The notes under the pieces are model-generated. The model was not told the origin of the DNA and did not search any database. It was given only the letters and a program-made list of their open reading frames with translations. Of a stretch of DNA of 64,000 nt, positions 11,978-24,700 are shown piece by piece; the first letter of the stretch is position 1; each line of letters opens with the position of its first letter. Origin of the DNA: Haliotis asinina (taxonomy: Eukaryota > Mollusca > Gastropoda > Lepetellida > Haliotidae). The position numbers and the translations under genes were made by a program. Location: positions 29,207,118 to 29,271,117 of the forward strand of contig NC_090280.1 in the NCBI RefSeq assembly GCF_037392515.1. Direction: 5' to 3'.

Positions 11978-12502
11978 GTGACTGAGTGAGTTACATTTTT
12001 ACATCGCACCGGCAATATTACAGCCATATAGCGATGAAAACAAGGTAATCAATCTAAAATATCCGTCGACAAAGGACAGTAAAACTAACTAGATTATCAC
12101 AGATATATTGATGTTAAAACTAATCATGAAATCTAAAACATTTAAACTAGAGAGGGCAATACAGAAAATAAAAACAGGCTACAGGTCGCCAACAACTGAA
12201 GGTAAGTCACCATACTAGGGACCATGGGGACTTACAGTACTTTTGCTACCTACATGGACCCTAGCTGGATTTATATCATCCCTTCAACTGCAGGCGATGA
12301 AGTGAATTTTAGCCAAAATTAAAATGACAGGGATACTACAATTGAAATAGACAGTCAATTTAAATTACCTTTGAATGCCTTGGGACTTACGTACCTTCTC
12401 AGGAGGACAATAATTTTACTCTACTTCAACCCCCCTTGAAGGTACAGCCACTAACAATCCCAGCTACTAATCCAAATGACCACTTATAAAATATTTATCT
12501 AT

Positions 12503-15500
12503 TCACAAATCGGATAACAAATGTAATTCTTTTAAATATGCGATAATTAAATGATGATTTACATTACTAAAAAGATCCTTCATGGTTCGTGTTTTAAAAT
12601 ACTTATCCCTTGTGATGGAATATTCAACACAATCAAGCAAGACATGCTTGACTGTGATTCTTTCATCACAAGGGATGCAGAACGGAGGATCCTCACCTTT
12701 CAATAGATATTCATGGGTATATCTAGTGTGGCCAATACGACATCGCCTTATGATGACCTCTTCAAATCTAGACTGACAACCCAAGTAGGTATAACCAATG
12801 TGGGGTTTAATTTCATGTAATTTATGGATACCTACTTGAGTGTCCCAATTCTTCTGCATAAGATCCCGAATGTAAGATCGGATGACATCTTTATAATCAG
12901 AGTATGGAATAAGAAGTGGTGTCATAGATTTGGTGAGTGCTGCTTTGGCAGCAAGATCGGCAAGTGTGTTCCCAGAAATGCCAACGTGGCTGGGTAACCA
13001 ACAAAAGACGACGTCGTATTGGCCAGTAGCAACATCAGTGTACAATTCAATAATCTCTACTGAAAGTGGATGTTTGGTAGAAAGACCCTTAATAGCTTGA
13101 AGGCACGAAAGAGAGTCTGAAAAGATTATATACTGCTTATATTTGGAATGTTTATTGATATATTTTAAGGCTGTTAATATAGCGTTTGCTTCAGCTGTGA
13201 AAATTGAGGTATGATCCGGCAGTCGAGAAGATACTGTTTTGGATCCAACGACAGTGGCACAAGCCACTGCCCCACCATCCTTGGACCCATCTGTAAATAT
13301 GGATTTATATGTACTATATTTAGTTTTTAATTGACTATATTCTTGTTTATATTGTAATTCATTCGTTTCTGATTTCTTAAATATAGTCAAGGTTAGGTCT
13401 ACCTGTAGCCTAACAAATTGCCAAGGAGGAGAAGACAGCAGACGAGAAGTAGAAATATTTTCTAGGTCAATGCCAGCAGCAGAAAGGAAAGGTTTAATCC
13501 TTATCCCTAGAGGTGGAACGAGAGAAGATTTTTTGTTGTACAGATCCCGATTGAGAGGATGGAATACACAGTTATATGCAGGGTTCGTCTGATTCGAATA
13601 TAGTTTAGTAATGTACTGCAAAGATAATTTAATACGTCTTTGGGTTAAAGAAGGCTCATCAGCTTCAACATAAATGCTGTCAATAGGAGAAGTGCTGAAA
13701 GATCCAAGACAAAGTCTTAAACCTTGGTGATGGATAAAATCAAGCAGTTTCAAGTTGCTTCGACAGGCCCGCCATACACGATGGAACCATAATCAAGCTT
13801 TGATCGGATGAGTGATCTGTACAAATGAAGGAGGGTAGTTTGATCCCCTCCCCACTTTAAATTGGACACCATTTTTAGGAGATCTAATGCTTTCAGGCAT
13901 TTGGTCTTCAAATACTTAATATGCGGTAAAAAGGTCAAATGTTTGTCGAAAATCAGTCCCAGAAACTTGGCTTCCTTTACAACGGTAATTGGAGAGCCAT
14001 CTAAAAACAGTTCAGGATCTTTATGAGGCTTATATTTCCGACAGAAATGTATACATTTGGTTTTTATCTGTGAAAACTTAAATCCATTTTCAAGTGACCA
14101 TTTATGAATTTTATTTAAACACATCTGTAATTGTCTCTCAATGGTAACCCGTGAAGGTCCCGGGGTAGAATAGGCCTTCAGCAACCCATGCTTGTCATAA
14201 AAGGCGACTATGCTTGTCGTAAGAGGCGACTAACGGGATCGGGTGGTCAGGCTCGCTGACTTGGTTGACACATGTCATCGGTTCCCAATTGCCCAGATCG
14301 ATGCTCATGTTGTTGGTCACTGGATTGTCTGGTCCAGACTCGATTATTTACAGACCTCCGACATATAGCTGTAATACTGCTGAGTGCGGCGTAAAACTAA
14401 ACTCACTCACTCACTCTCTCAATGGTATGCATATTGTTACCACGACATGAAACATTAAAATCATCTACGAACAATGACCCATCTATGGAATCATGTAATA
14501 CTTTCGATAGACTATTGATTTTTATGCTAAACAAAGTAACAGACAAAATACTGCCTTGTGGAACCCCCTGATCCTGATTATAATGGTCAGACAGGGATGA
14601 TCCGACACGAACTTGAAATTGTCTGCCTGCTAAAAATTGTGATATAAAATGAGGCAAACGGCCTCTCAAACCAAAATCATGTAAATCTCTTAAGATAACA
14701 TATTTCCATGTTGTATCATAAGCTTTTTCAAGGTCGAAAATGGAATTTTTAACAAATGATTCTAGTCGAATCAAATGGTCAATAGTGCTTCTATTTTTGC
14801 GAAAACCACATTGGATGCTAGTAATAAGATTATTGGATTCTAAAAACCATACTAATCTATTATTGACCATGCGTTCCATGGTCTTGCAAACGCAGCTAGT
14901 TAGTGAAATAGGTCTGTAGTTTGATGGATCTGTATGATCCCGACCAGGCTTAGGTATAGGTACAACAATGGCTTGACGCCACGACGGAGGAAATTGGCCT
15001 GTTGTCCAAATATGATAAAAAATGTTCAGAAGAGTTTCAAGACATGTATTGGGTAAATGTTTCAGGAGCTGATAGTGGATATTATCAGCACCTGTTGCCG
15101 TATCGTGAGCTTGCCCTAGGGCAGTATTCAGCTCATGTAGTGAAAAGAGTTCATTATAATTTTCACCATTATAAGAATGAAAGTTAATATTACGTTTTTC
15201 TTGTTGATCTTTATATTTCTGAAACTTTGTATTATAGTTTGAGGAAGAAGAATGCCTAGCTAAAGTTTCACCCAATTTGTTTGCAATGTCAGTTTTATCA
15301 GTTAAAACCTCGGGTCAATTATTTGGATGATGAACACTGGAATTTCTACCTTTACCCTTGATTCTCTGTATCATGTTCCACACCTTTGTCATTGGTGTAC
15401 GTGAATTAATATTAGATACAAAGGTCTTCCAAGACTGGCGTCTACTCTGTTTAAAAGTACGTCGAGCCTTGGCATTGTTTATTTTAAAAGTATTTAAATT

Positions 15501-16438
15501 ATGAACTGTAGGGTGGTGGCGAAAATATTTTTCTGCCTTCTTTCTACACTTCCTAGCTTTTTTGCAACCGTCAGTAAACCATGGTCTACGAACATGTGGT
15601 TTAGCAGAGGCCTTAGGAATAGTTTCATCGGCAATACTTTTCAGTTGGTCAGAGAACAACTGAATCGGATCTGGAACATTAACAAAAACGGCAGAGTTGT
15701 CAGGAAAAAATGTCTGAAATTTTTTGGCCAGTTAGCCTTATTAAAATTCCACCTTGTGGCAGATGAGTCATCACTCTGATTTATAGCGGAAAGTATTGTT
15801 GGAAAATGGTCACTTCCACACAGGTCATCGTGAACTGACCATTCAAATTCGTTATAAACAGTTGGGTCTGCGAGGGACAGATCGAGTGCAGAATAAGTTC
15901 CCGAACCAGGATGTAAATATGTGACAGATCTATCATTAAAGATGCATAAGTTATTGTTTGAAATGGAATCCTCAGGGAGTTTTGCTTTATTGTTCGTGTC
16001 GGTACTTCCCCACAAAGGATTATGTCCATTAAGATCACCCATGATTATACATGGTCGAGGAAGTTGGTCAAAGAGATCCTGAAGATCGGACTGTCGAAGA
16101 GCTGTAGAAGGAGAAATATACAAAGAGCAAAGCGTAAAGGTGATATGTAAAGTGAGACGGACAGCAATAGCCTGCAGATTGCTTTTGAGAGGAACCGGGC
16201 TGTGGATAACATCCTGCCTCACGATAATAGAAGCGCCACCGGTGGCTCTATCACCTGGAGGTGAGAAGGAATGGAATGAATTGTACCGACGCAATTCAAA
16301 GTTATCAGTACTTTGCAAGTGTGTCTCTTGTAAACTAAAAACCGATGAATTAACATCTTGAGCTAATAATTGTAGATCATTAAAATTATTCCGAAGGCCT
16401 CTCCAATTCCATTGAATTAAATTAATAGTGCTGTTCAT
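12503..16438 (-). pseudogene. LINE ORF2: EN-RT-RNase H-CCHC, broken
   Basis: ORF2 catalyses target nicking and reverse transcription. Endonuclease (16438 to about 15650) shows IQWNWRGLRNNFN, MGDLNGHNPLWGS and GSDHFPT. The reverse transcriptase (about 15275-13750) shows PKPGRDHTDPSNYRPISLTS, GVPQGSILS and the catalytic SLFVDDFNVSC. RNase H shows FTDGSKDGGAVA, AEANAILTA, FSDSLSCLQA and WLPSHVGISGN. The end carries CIPCDERITVKHVLLDC. Lesions are a frameshift near 15650, one in-frame TGA near 15315 and the SINE at 14147-14414. The single open segment 12503-13753 (416 codons) shows how recently it was active. ORF1 and ORF2 meet at 16435-16438, where the stop and the start overlap. Confidence 0.9.
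14147..14414 (+). mobile_element. SINE inserted in LINE ORF2
   Basis: Full-length 268-base SINE, plus strand, from acccgtgaaggtcccgggg to the (ACTC)n tail. A 13-base duplication of the LINE target (tctctcaatggta at 14134-14146 and 14415-14427) proves insertion into the LINE after the LINE landed. The 5' part carries two near-copies of a cgactatgcttgtcgtaagag-type motif. Confidence 0.95.
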
Positions 16439-17802
16439 GGCGGTTCAACTGGGGATCTTGAACGCGAGGAACGTCTACTCACTCGTTCTGGCTGTGAAGG
16501 AGTGACCTCCATATCAAGAGGTCCAAACGGATTATGAACCGTCACTGATGTTGGTGACGTTGATGGTACCTCTAAATGTTGAAGAGCCTTTGCCCTTCCC
16601 AGCTGTTTCTTTTCTTTGTTTGACAACTGACTAACCTTTCCTGGATTAGTTTGTGTCTCTGGTTCTTGTTCAGTCTGTGAGGCAGATGTCGACGACCTTT
16701 GCTCATTTTGAGAGGACTGAGTGAATTCATTGACAATAATTTGTGTGTCGTTTACCCAAGATATGTCTGTCTGGCATGAAGTTGAAACTTTGGTTACAGG
16801 AGGATGAACGAGGGAAGAAACAGTGGCTGAATATGTTCTGAGTGGAGTAATTTGAGCCTCTGCGGATATCAACTTTTTGGCGTCTTGGTAAGAGAGGTTA
16901 TTAGTGATTTTGACATTAAGAATACTTGATTCGAGTTCAAAATTAGGACATGATTTTGACGATGCCATATGCTCACCGTTACAGTTAGAACATCTGATGT
17001 CTCTTGTGCAGTCAGTGTTGTCATGAGACCCACTGCCACGGGAGCATACTGTTTTACGAGTGCATCACTTGGCACCGTGTCCAAAGTTTTGGCACTTAAA
17101 ACATCGCAGCTGATTTGGGATGTATACATCCACTGGGATGTTAAAGTAAGCAGCTTTAATGGCTTTTGGTAGAGAAGACAGTCCAAACGTAAACATGTAA
17201 GTATTAGTTTTAATGATATCTGCATCCTGCTTCCGCGTAAACCGTTTAACAGCAGTTACTCCTTGGAGGTTTAATGCATCAACAATTTCTTCTTCTGTCA
17301 TGTACGCCAGACAACGAGATCGGTCACGAACAATACCTCTGCAAGAGTTCAATGTCCTGTGCACAGAGACAACAACCCGCGTATCAACGAAATTTTGTAA
17401 TCCTAGCAAGTTTACAGATTGCTGCCTCCGGGCACATTCAACAAGAAGTGAGCCAGAACGAAGGCGTGTAACGTTGGCTACCTCTCCGCATATGCCTTTG
17501 ATACCCATAGATATAGCAAAGGGATTTAATTTCAATGGACCTCCATCTGCTGTTTCAACGACCAAGAATCTTGGCCAAGAATCCACTACTGCTGAAGAGA
17601 CTTCATCATCAGAAGATGTTGAAAGATGTCTCCGTTTATTCGTTTTTGAACCAGGGGGAATGTGTTTAGCCATGGTACTAAAAGGATGTTCAGCAACCCT
17701 GATCTCCATCCGCCATCGAGTGTCAACAAGGACGATCCTGCAGTGGAAACCAAACCGCAAGATCAGAGCTACAGAGATGCTATACTCCAGAAATACAGAC
17801 AT
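16435..17802 (-). pseudogene. LINE ORF1: RNA-binding Gag-like, one frameshift
   Basis: About 450 codons on the minus strand, encoding the nucleic-acid-binding partner of ORF2. The N-terminal part (17802 to about 17140) has a conserved WPRFLVVETADGGPLKLNPFA segment and a folded RRM-like region (inference). Knuckles follow: RCFKCQNFGHGAK, then CTRDIRCSNC, then KSCP (17110-16940). The C-terminal third is serine/glutamine-rich with a basic end. One frameshift near 17065 splits the knuckle region. Otherwise the frame is open to 16435. I chose the Met at 17802 as the longest start. The internal Met after SAFSTMAK-like sequence (near 17673) could also be used. Confidence 0.85.
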
Positions 17803-18304
17803 AAATAGCTAAGAAATCCAAAAGAAGAAATATCAGGCTGGTCCGGCCCATGACAATCTTCCTAAGAAACTTAAAATTCAGAGGTCTATATCACCAGATT
17901 GGCCCATGAGCCACCGCCTTCTGGCACAAGACTCTAGGCAAAATATAAAATCAATTAAATAAAGTTGTCACAATCTGTAATCAAAATTTCCATGCTGTGA
18001 TGATTCCAAATAAACGTTGTCCATGCACAGGGCATGACCTGACCAGCCGATTGATAGAATCGGGCCAATTCTACCTCCCGTCTAGGTGAAGTCAGGGCCA
18101 AAGTGGTGTGTTGAGCAACAGGAACACGGTTGTAGGTTCCTATTGCCCTCAACCACCAGGATCCCCTCCTCCACAGACACGGGCCGCAACCCACGGCCAA
18201 CAGGTTGGTGGACCAAATATGCCCCCGGATCCACTACGGGGGTGTTGGCGAGCTCTTGGCGTTACCCAGCACCCACCACGAGGAGGTGGCTCGCCACGGG
18301 TGCC

Positions 18305-18317
18305 ATATTCAAACAGA
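18305..18317. repeat. Target-site duplication, right
   Basis: Exact repeat of 11965-11977 (atattcaaacaga), marking the 5' border of the LINE. Confidence 0.9.
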
Positions 18318-20123
18318 CAAATAAGAAATTATAGAAGTTACATTTATAACTATATATACTAGTATCATTTTTAACACAATTTCAGAATGGCATTGAAGCA
18401 CAGCTATTTGAACATACCAGGGTACAATAATCCACTGGTATTCCAGTACTGCCCAGGGAAGATGTATCTGTGTCTAGATGTATCTGTGGCCACAAAGTCC
18501 TAGTCAGCCTGGCGTTCCAGACCCTACTTACCTCCAGAACCAACATCTCTAACATGGTCTGGAACATACAGGGTAGGTAATCAGAGGTATAGGAAAATAA
18601 GGACATAGGTAGAGACAAACCAATGTCCCAGTCTCCCTAGCTGACTTGAGTGGCAGGGAATACTGGTTTGGATCCCGAATGGGACTGAACTTAACCCTTA
18701 GGTAGTTTAAAACGGAGTGAATGCGTCTCGTATTCTCATGTACGGGTCTGAGCTGGCCAGATTGGATGAATAAGTCGAAGCATAAAGACATGTTCCCCAA
18801 TAATGTTGATGCTGCATCGGAGTTTGTGTCACTGATGGTTGAGAGTGCCAATAACTACACAGGAGGACACATTCCCTACATATTTGAAGTCATCAATGAA
18901 CCTGATTGGAAGGAAAAGTTTGTTGACCCCAAAACAACTTCCACAGGGCAGTTGCTGACAAACTGAAATCCACATTTGGAATGAAGGTTGCCGAACCAAC
19001 GTACATCAGTATGGCCTTACGCGAAGCGGATGAAAATAACTTCAGCTACTGGAAGAGAACTGCTCAGTTTCTAGACATGTCACTTAATCACTTGGACTTC
19101 TTCTCTTTCCATCCCTACAACTATCTCCGTGTATCAACTGGAAATTATTCTAATTTTGGCATAAATCAAGATCGTTTAGTTGCTTCTCTAGACATAGTGG
19201 AGAATTACTCTTTCCTCAAGAAAGGTAAAAGTATACAGTTGGTCAACACAGAATTTGGGAGAGGTAACGTTTTCGGGGTCAGTCCCAATTTTGAAAAAAA
19301 GACTGATAGATTTTGAAACCATTTATCAACCAAGCAACCGGGACACCCTTCTCTTAGGAATTCCTTATTCACCGTTGATGGTCATCCGCTTCAACCAACC
19401 ACATTCTTCACGTTTTGGCAAAACTTTACCAATGACCAAAAGTTTCTTCGAGTCAGTATAATGAATAGGAGAAAATGGTTGCACCTCTTGCCCTGGCAAA
19501 CCCTCTCACCAAGGAGATGGTAGTTCTTCTCCACAATTATGGTAGTGAATTTGAAAATGTTAAACTGGACTTTCCCCAAAACTGGCTTAACCCTTCCACG
19601 GGTGAAGAAACATGCGTTCTTCTCGAAAATGGTCATCCAGCTATTCATGCTAATCATCATTTTAACATATCGAATGGCACCGTTGGTCTTCCCGGATCAT
19701 CAACCTGCTTCTACAAGTTCAAAACCAACTACAACTTTGCTGGACTGCGCACAAACAACGAAACCATATACTACGGCAAGGATATGATCATACCAATCAC
19801 CAACGGACATGCGCAATCAACCATCAGTCTGCCTAGTTACAGATATCATACCGCTCATCTTAGAGTGGCAGTGACCAGAGACCTTAATGTCGATACAAAA
19901 CCCCATACAGCTGCGTCCAATGGTCAGACATTGTCTTCAAGCTACATGCTGTTTGAAGCCATGAAGGTTGAGTGGAAAACAACACGGAACGTTTGTTATG
20001 AGTTCATGGTCCCCGAATAACAGGTCAACACAACCAACACTGTCAGCATGACCTTTGATGGAGATGATGGTCACGTGACATCTGTCGCACTTGTTGGAAA
20101 ACTTCAGTAGATAAATTTGAGAA

Positions 20124-20690
20124 GTGACGAAGTGAGAGAGTTAAATTGTATAGTCACATTGGTAATATTTCAGCCATATCGTGACTTCAAAAGTTATGAG
20201 TTCATAATAGATGGAATCAAATTATGAAAACCTGTGAACGAAGGGCAATAAAACCAACTAGAAAGTCACAGTACCAAGAAGTTTAAAGTGAAATTCATTG
20301 GTACGTTTTCAGCGCAAACACACTATAGTTGGATTTACACCATCACTTCAGCAGATGGCGATTGTAGGAAACATCTTAAAAGAAGAAATAGGTTTAAAAC
20401 TGGCAAGCTCAATTTTAACTTCGAAGGTTTTTGGACTTATATCCCCTCTGAGGAGGACAATAGTTTTAGGATACTTTAACTCGCTTTGAGGGTACATTCC
20501 TTAACAATCGCAGTTGCTAATTTATACTACCATGTTTCAATATTTTTATCTACAAAAATATATTCAGAATGTGTGTAATAATTTCTGATTCAATCATTCA
20601 ACTGACAACATGAAAAGGTCTTTAACAGTTTTGACACTGACATATTTATACCTTGTGATGGAAAAATTCAATACAGCAATATTGGTTGTT
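20124..20690 (-). mobile_element. Old LINE 3' remnant after gene A
   Basis: Minus-strand LINE tail, diverged tail hairpin (catatcgtgac near 20175), 3'UTR with the ctctgaggaggacaat block (near 20450) and a trace of the ORF2 end. It begins about 14 bases after the gene A stop. The same remnant follows genes B, C and D. Confidence 0.8.
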
Positions 20691-20759
20691 CAAAGACTTT
20701 AAAAGTAATTGGGATAATTATTGTAACCTTATTTCCCACTGCATAAGTTATTTTACAGC

Positions 20760-20930
20760 TCTACGCTGCAAGAAGGTATTAATTGCAACATGTGCAATAA
20801 AAAGTTGATAAGTGTCACCGATCATAGAAAAAGGAGAAAACACAAAGTACGATTAAAATGCATGTCTTGTACAAAAAATCCCTTTCATAACTACTGTTAT
20901 GTTATAGTTATGGAAATGAGTAAAGAGTGA
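20760..20930 (+). other. Cysteine-rich open stretch, zinc-finger-like
   Basis: An open frame without a good start encodes a CNMC pair, a basic stretch (HRKRRKHK), then KCMSC and NPFHNYC before a stop at 20928-20930. The CxxC...CxxC...HxxxC spacing recalls the cysteine-rich end of some DNA transposases (piggyBac-like) but also generic zinc fingers. It could be the relic end of a transposase or chance. Confidence 0.25.
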
Positions 20931-21128
20931 GTGAGTTAATATTTAACGTCACTTCGGCAGTATTGCAGCCATATCGTGAAGAGAACATTCTTGAAAAAAA
21001 GAAAACAACTAGAATATCACAATTACAAATAAAACTAGCGTGAAACGTTAACACTAATATCACTATTGCGACAATACCATATAAAAAAACAGGCTACAGA
21101 TCACCAACAACTGAAGGTAGATCACCAT
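20926..21128 (-). mobile_element. LINE 3'UTR fragment
   Basis: Minus-strand LINE tail (gagtgagtgagtt) with a slightly altered tail hairpin and about 150 bases of 3'UTR, ending at gaaggtagatcaccatag. 5'-truncated insertion. Confidence 0.85.
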
Positions 21129-21797
21129 AGTGGTGGCAAATGAGTAAAGAAAACTGCCATTGCAGAAATATTGACATCTTAACGAATTACCGTTGTGTCT
21201 CACACATTCGAAGAGAACAATGTTCACGGTGAACTGACATCGGCATGGAGTGAGTGAGTGAGTTAGTATTTAACGTCACATCGGCAGTATTGCAGCCATA
21301 TCGTGACGAGAACGATTAATTATAAAAATACAAATGAATTACTAGCACGGACATTGTAAAACCCTGTCAACGAAGGACAGCAAAACTGGCTAGAATATCA
21401 CAGAATAGAATATAAAACTAGTGAATAGACCTAAAACAATGTATCTATAGAGGACAGTACAATATAAAAATGAGCTATAGGTTGCCAACAACTGAAGGTA
21501 GATCACCATACTAAGGACCATGGGGACTTACAGTACATTTGCTTCCTGCATGGACCCTAGCTGGATTTACATCATCCCTTCAGCTGTTACCAATTTAGAC
21601 AAATCTAGCCATAAAGTAAAAACACACTTATTCTACGATTAAAAAGCTGGAAAACTGAAATTTACGTCAAATGTTTTTGGACTTACGTGCCCTCTCAGGA
21701 GGACAATTATTTTACGGTACGTCAACCCCCTTTGAGGGTAGACCACTAACGATTTGAGTTACTAATTTAATCTTCCAATTTTAAAATATTTATCTAT

Positions 21798-24700
21798 TTA
21801 CAGTTCGGTTAACAAATTTAATTCCTTTAAAAATGCAATAATTAAATGAAGACTAACACTGTTAAAAAGATCCTTCATACTATGTGAATTAAAACACTGA
21901 TCCCTTGTGATGGAATACTCAACACAGTCAAGCAAGATATGCTTGACTGTGATTCTTTCATCACAAGGGATGCAGAACGGAGGATCCTCACCTTTCAAAA
22001 GGTATTCATGTGTATATCTGGTGTGGCCAATACGACATCGCCGCATGATGACCTCTTCAAATCTGGACTGACAACCCAAGTAGGTGTAACCAATATAGGG
22101 TTTTATTGCATGTAATTTATTTATGCCCACTTGGGTGTCCCACTTCTTCTGCATCAGATCACGGATGTAAGTTCTAATGCTGGCTTTATACTCAGAGTAT
22201 GGAATAAGAAGTGGTGTCACAGATTTGTTGAGTGCTGCCTTGGCAGCAAGATCGGCTATTGCGTTAGCGGAAATACCTACGTGGCTGGGTAACCAACAAA
22301 AGACGATGTCGTATTGGCCAGTGGCAAGATTATTATACAATTCAATAATTTCTATTAAAAGTGGATGTTTACAAGAGATATTTTTAATAGCCTGAAGGCA
22401 AGAAAGAGAGTCGGAATAGATTATATATTGTTTACGTTTAGGGTGTCTTTTGATATATTTAAGAGCTGTTAATATGGCGTTAACTTCTGCTGTAAAAATA
22501 GAACTATTATCTGGTAATCTAGAAGATATTGTTCTGGATCCAATGACAGTGGCACAAGCTACTGCGCCATCGTCCTTGGACCCATCTGTAAATAAGGATT
22601 TATAGGCGCTATATATATGTTTCAATTGATCATATTCTTGTTTATGCTGTATTTCATTCGTTTCTGACTTTTTAAATGTAGTTAATCTTCGGGCCTGACC
22701 AACTGCCAAGGAGGAGAAGAAAGAGGACGGGAGGGAGCTATGTTTTCCAGCTCAATGCCGGCAGCAGAAAGAAAGGGTTTAATTCTATGTCCTAGACGCG
22801 GGACAAGAGAAGACTTTTCGTTGTATAAATCCTCATAAAGGGGATTGAACACACAGTTATATGCAGGGTTAGATTCATTAGAGTGTAATTTAGTTATGTA
22901 TTGTAAGGATAATTTAATACGACGTTGTGTAAGAGATGGTTCATCAGCCTCAACGTAAAGATTGTCAATAGGTGAAGTTCTGAAGGACCCAAGACAAAGT
23001 CTTAGACCTTGGTGGTGGACACAATCAAGTAATTTCAGGCTGCTTTTACAAGCTCCACCATACACGATGGAGCCATAATCAAGTTTGGAAGGGACAAGTG
23101 ATCTGTATAAGTGGGAGAGTAGCTTGATCCCCTCCCTACTTTGAGTTCGAAACGACTTTCGGTAAATCGACTGCCTTCAGGCATTTAGTTTTTAGGGATT
23201 TGATATGTGGCAAAAAAGTTAAATTGGAGTCGAGAATAAGACCCAAGAACTTAGCCTCCTTCACAACTTTTATGAGAGTGCCATTTAAAAATAGTTCCGG
23301 ATCCTTATAATGCCTATATTTTCTACACAAGTGAAGGCAATTAGTTTTAGAATTTGAGAAATTAAAGCCGTTTTCTAGACACCATTTATTTATTTTATTT
23401 AAACACAACTGCAATTGCCGTTCAATAGTATGCATATTTGTACCACGACAAGAAATATTAAAATCATTCACAACAAAAAGTGATTCGTCTATTGAATCCT
23501 TTAAAATCTTGGATGAACTGTTGATTTTAATACTGAACAATGTGACAGAGAAAATACTTCCTTGTGGTACACCCTGATCCTGATAATAATGGTCAGACAG
23601 GGTAGAACCCACTCGGACCTGAAATTGTCTGTCACTCAAAAAACGTGAAATAAGAAGAGGGAAACGACCCCTCAAACCGAAATCATGTAAATCTTTTAAA
23701 ATGCCATGCTTCAAGGTGGTATCGTATGCTTTCTCAAGATCAAAGAATATCAATATTGCATGTTGTTTAGTAACTACTGCATTTGTAACGAAGGATTCAA
23801 GTCGTACCAAATGATCAATGGCACTACGGTTTTTTCTAAAACCACACTGAATATTTGTTATAAGGTTATTGGTTTCAAGATACCATGTTGACCTATTGTT
23901 TACCATTCGTTCCATGGTTTTACAAACATAACTCGTTAAAGAGGTTGGTCTGTAATTAGACGGATCGGTATGATCCCAGCCGGGATTTGGAATAGGGACA
24001 ACACTGGCATTACACCACGAAGTTGGAAACTCTCCTGAAGTGATCAAATATTTCTAAAAGGATTTCTAAGCATGAGTCGGGCAAATGCTTTAGAAGCTGG
24101 TAGTGAATTTTATCAGCTCCTGTTGCAGTATTATGAGCTTGCTCAAGGGCAGTATGGAGCTCATATAATGAAAATAATCTTCACCATTGTCTGAATTAAA
24201 AAAATTTTCTTCTCCTGTTCTGATATTGTTGAAACTCAGGAACATAATTTGATGAAGATGAATGCTTGTCTAAGGTCGCACCAAGTTTATTTGCAATGCC
24301 AGTTTTATTAGTTAATATAGTATCACCGTCCTTCAGATAATGAGCAGAAAATTTTGAGCCTTTGCCCTTTATTCTTTGGATCATGTTCCACACCTTTGAC
24401 AGGTGTACGTGAATTTATTTTGGAAACATAATCTCGCCAAGACTGACGTTTGTTTTGTTTAAATGCACGTCTAGCCTTATCGAAATTATGGACAGTAGGA
24501 TGTTTGCGAAAATAGTTGTCACCTTTCTTCCTACACTTTCTAGCCTGTTTACATTCATTAGTAAACCATGGTTTACGAATGTGCGGAATTGGAGAGGACT
24601 GTGGAATTGTTTTGCCAGCAATGCCGTTAAGGATGCTCGAAAACGACTGTATAGGATCTTCACTGTCCTTCAAAAGATCACGCTTCAAGTGTTCAACACA

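Larger units (their letters stand above)
11978..18304 (-). mobile_element. Full-length LINE (I/Nimb-like)
   Basis: The most complete minus-strand copy of the family. Tail and tail hairpin lie at 11978-12040, 3'UTR to about 12500, ORF2 at 12503-16438, ORF1 at 16435-17802 and 5'UTR to 18304, ending with the family's terminal hairpin. Target-site duplications of 13 bases flank it. It sits in intron 1 of gene A, antisense to the gene. A 268-base SINE (14147-14414) interrupts the RT domain. RNase H after the RT plus a CCHC-bearing ORF1 points to the I superfamily. Nimb-like is my guess. R1 or LOA relatives remain possible. Confidence 0.9.
10684..20110 (+). pseudogene. Glycoside hydrolase gene A, dead copy
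   Basis: Broken member of the clan GH-A hydrolase array. Exon 1 remnant (10684-10880) begins MFLISLCPLL, has a small internal duplication and soon stops. Exon 2 remnant (18487-18572) lacks its acceptor and about 59 of 145 bases. Exon 3 remnant (18746-20110) lost its acceptor AG (tacgg where paralogues have tacag) but still encodes PYIFEVINEPDW and VNTEFGRGNVFGVSP blocks. Lesions in exon 3 include a short deletion near 18943 with a stop at 18964, a frameshift near 19300, a deletion of about 100 bases near 19330, a CAG-to-TAG change near 19463 and a TAA near 20018. Intron 1 has taken in SINEs and a 6.3-kb LINE. Confidence 0.85.

Noticed and set aside
17213..17812. 199-codon plus-strand frame opposite LINE ORF1
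   Set aside because: A shadow of ORF1 on the other strand, not open in other copies.
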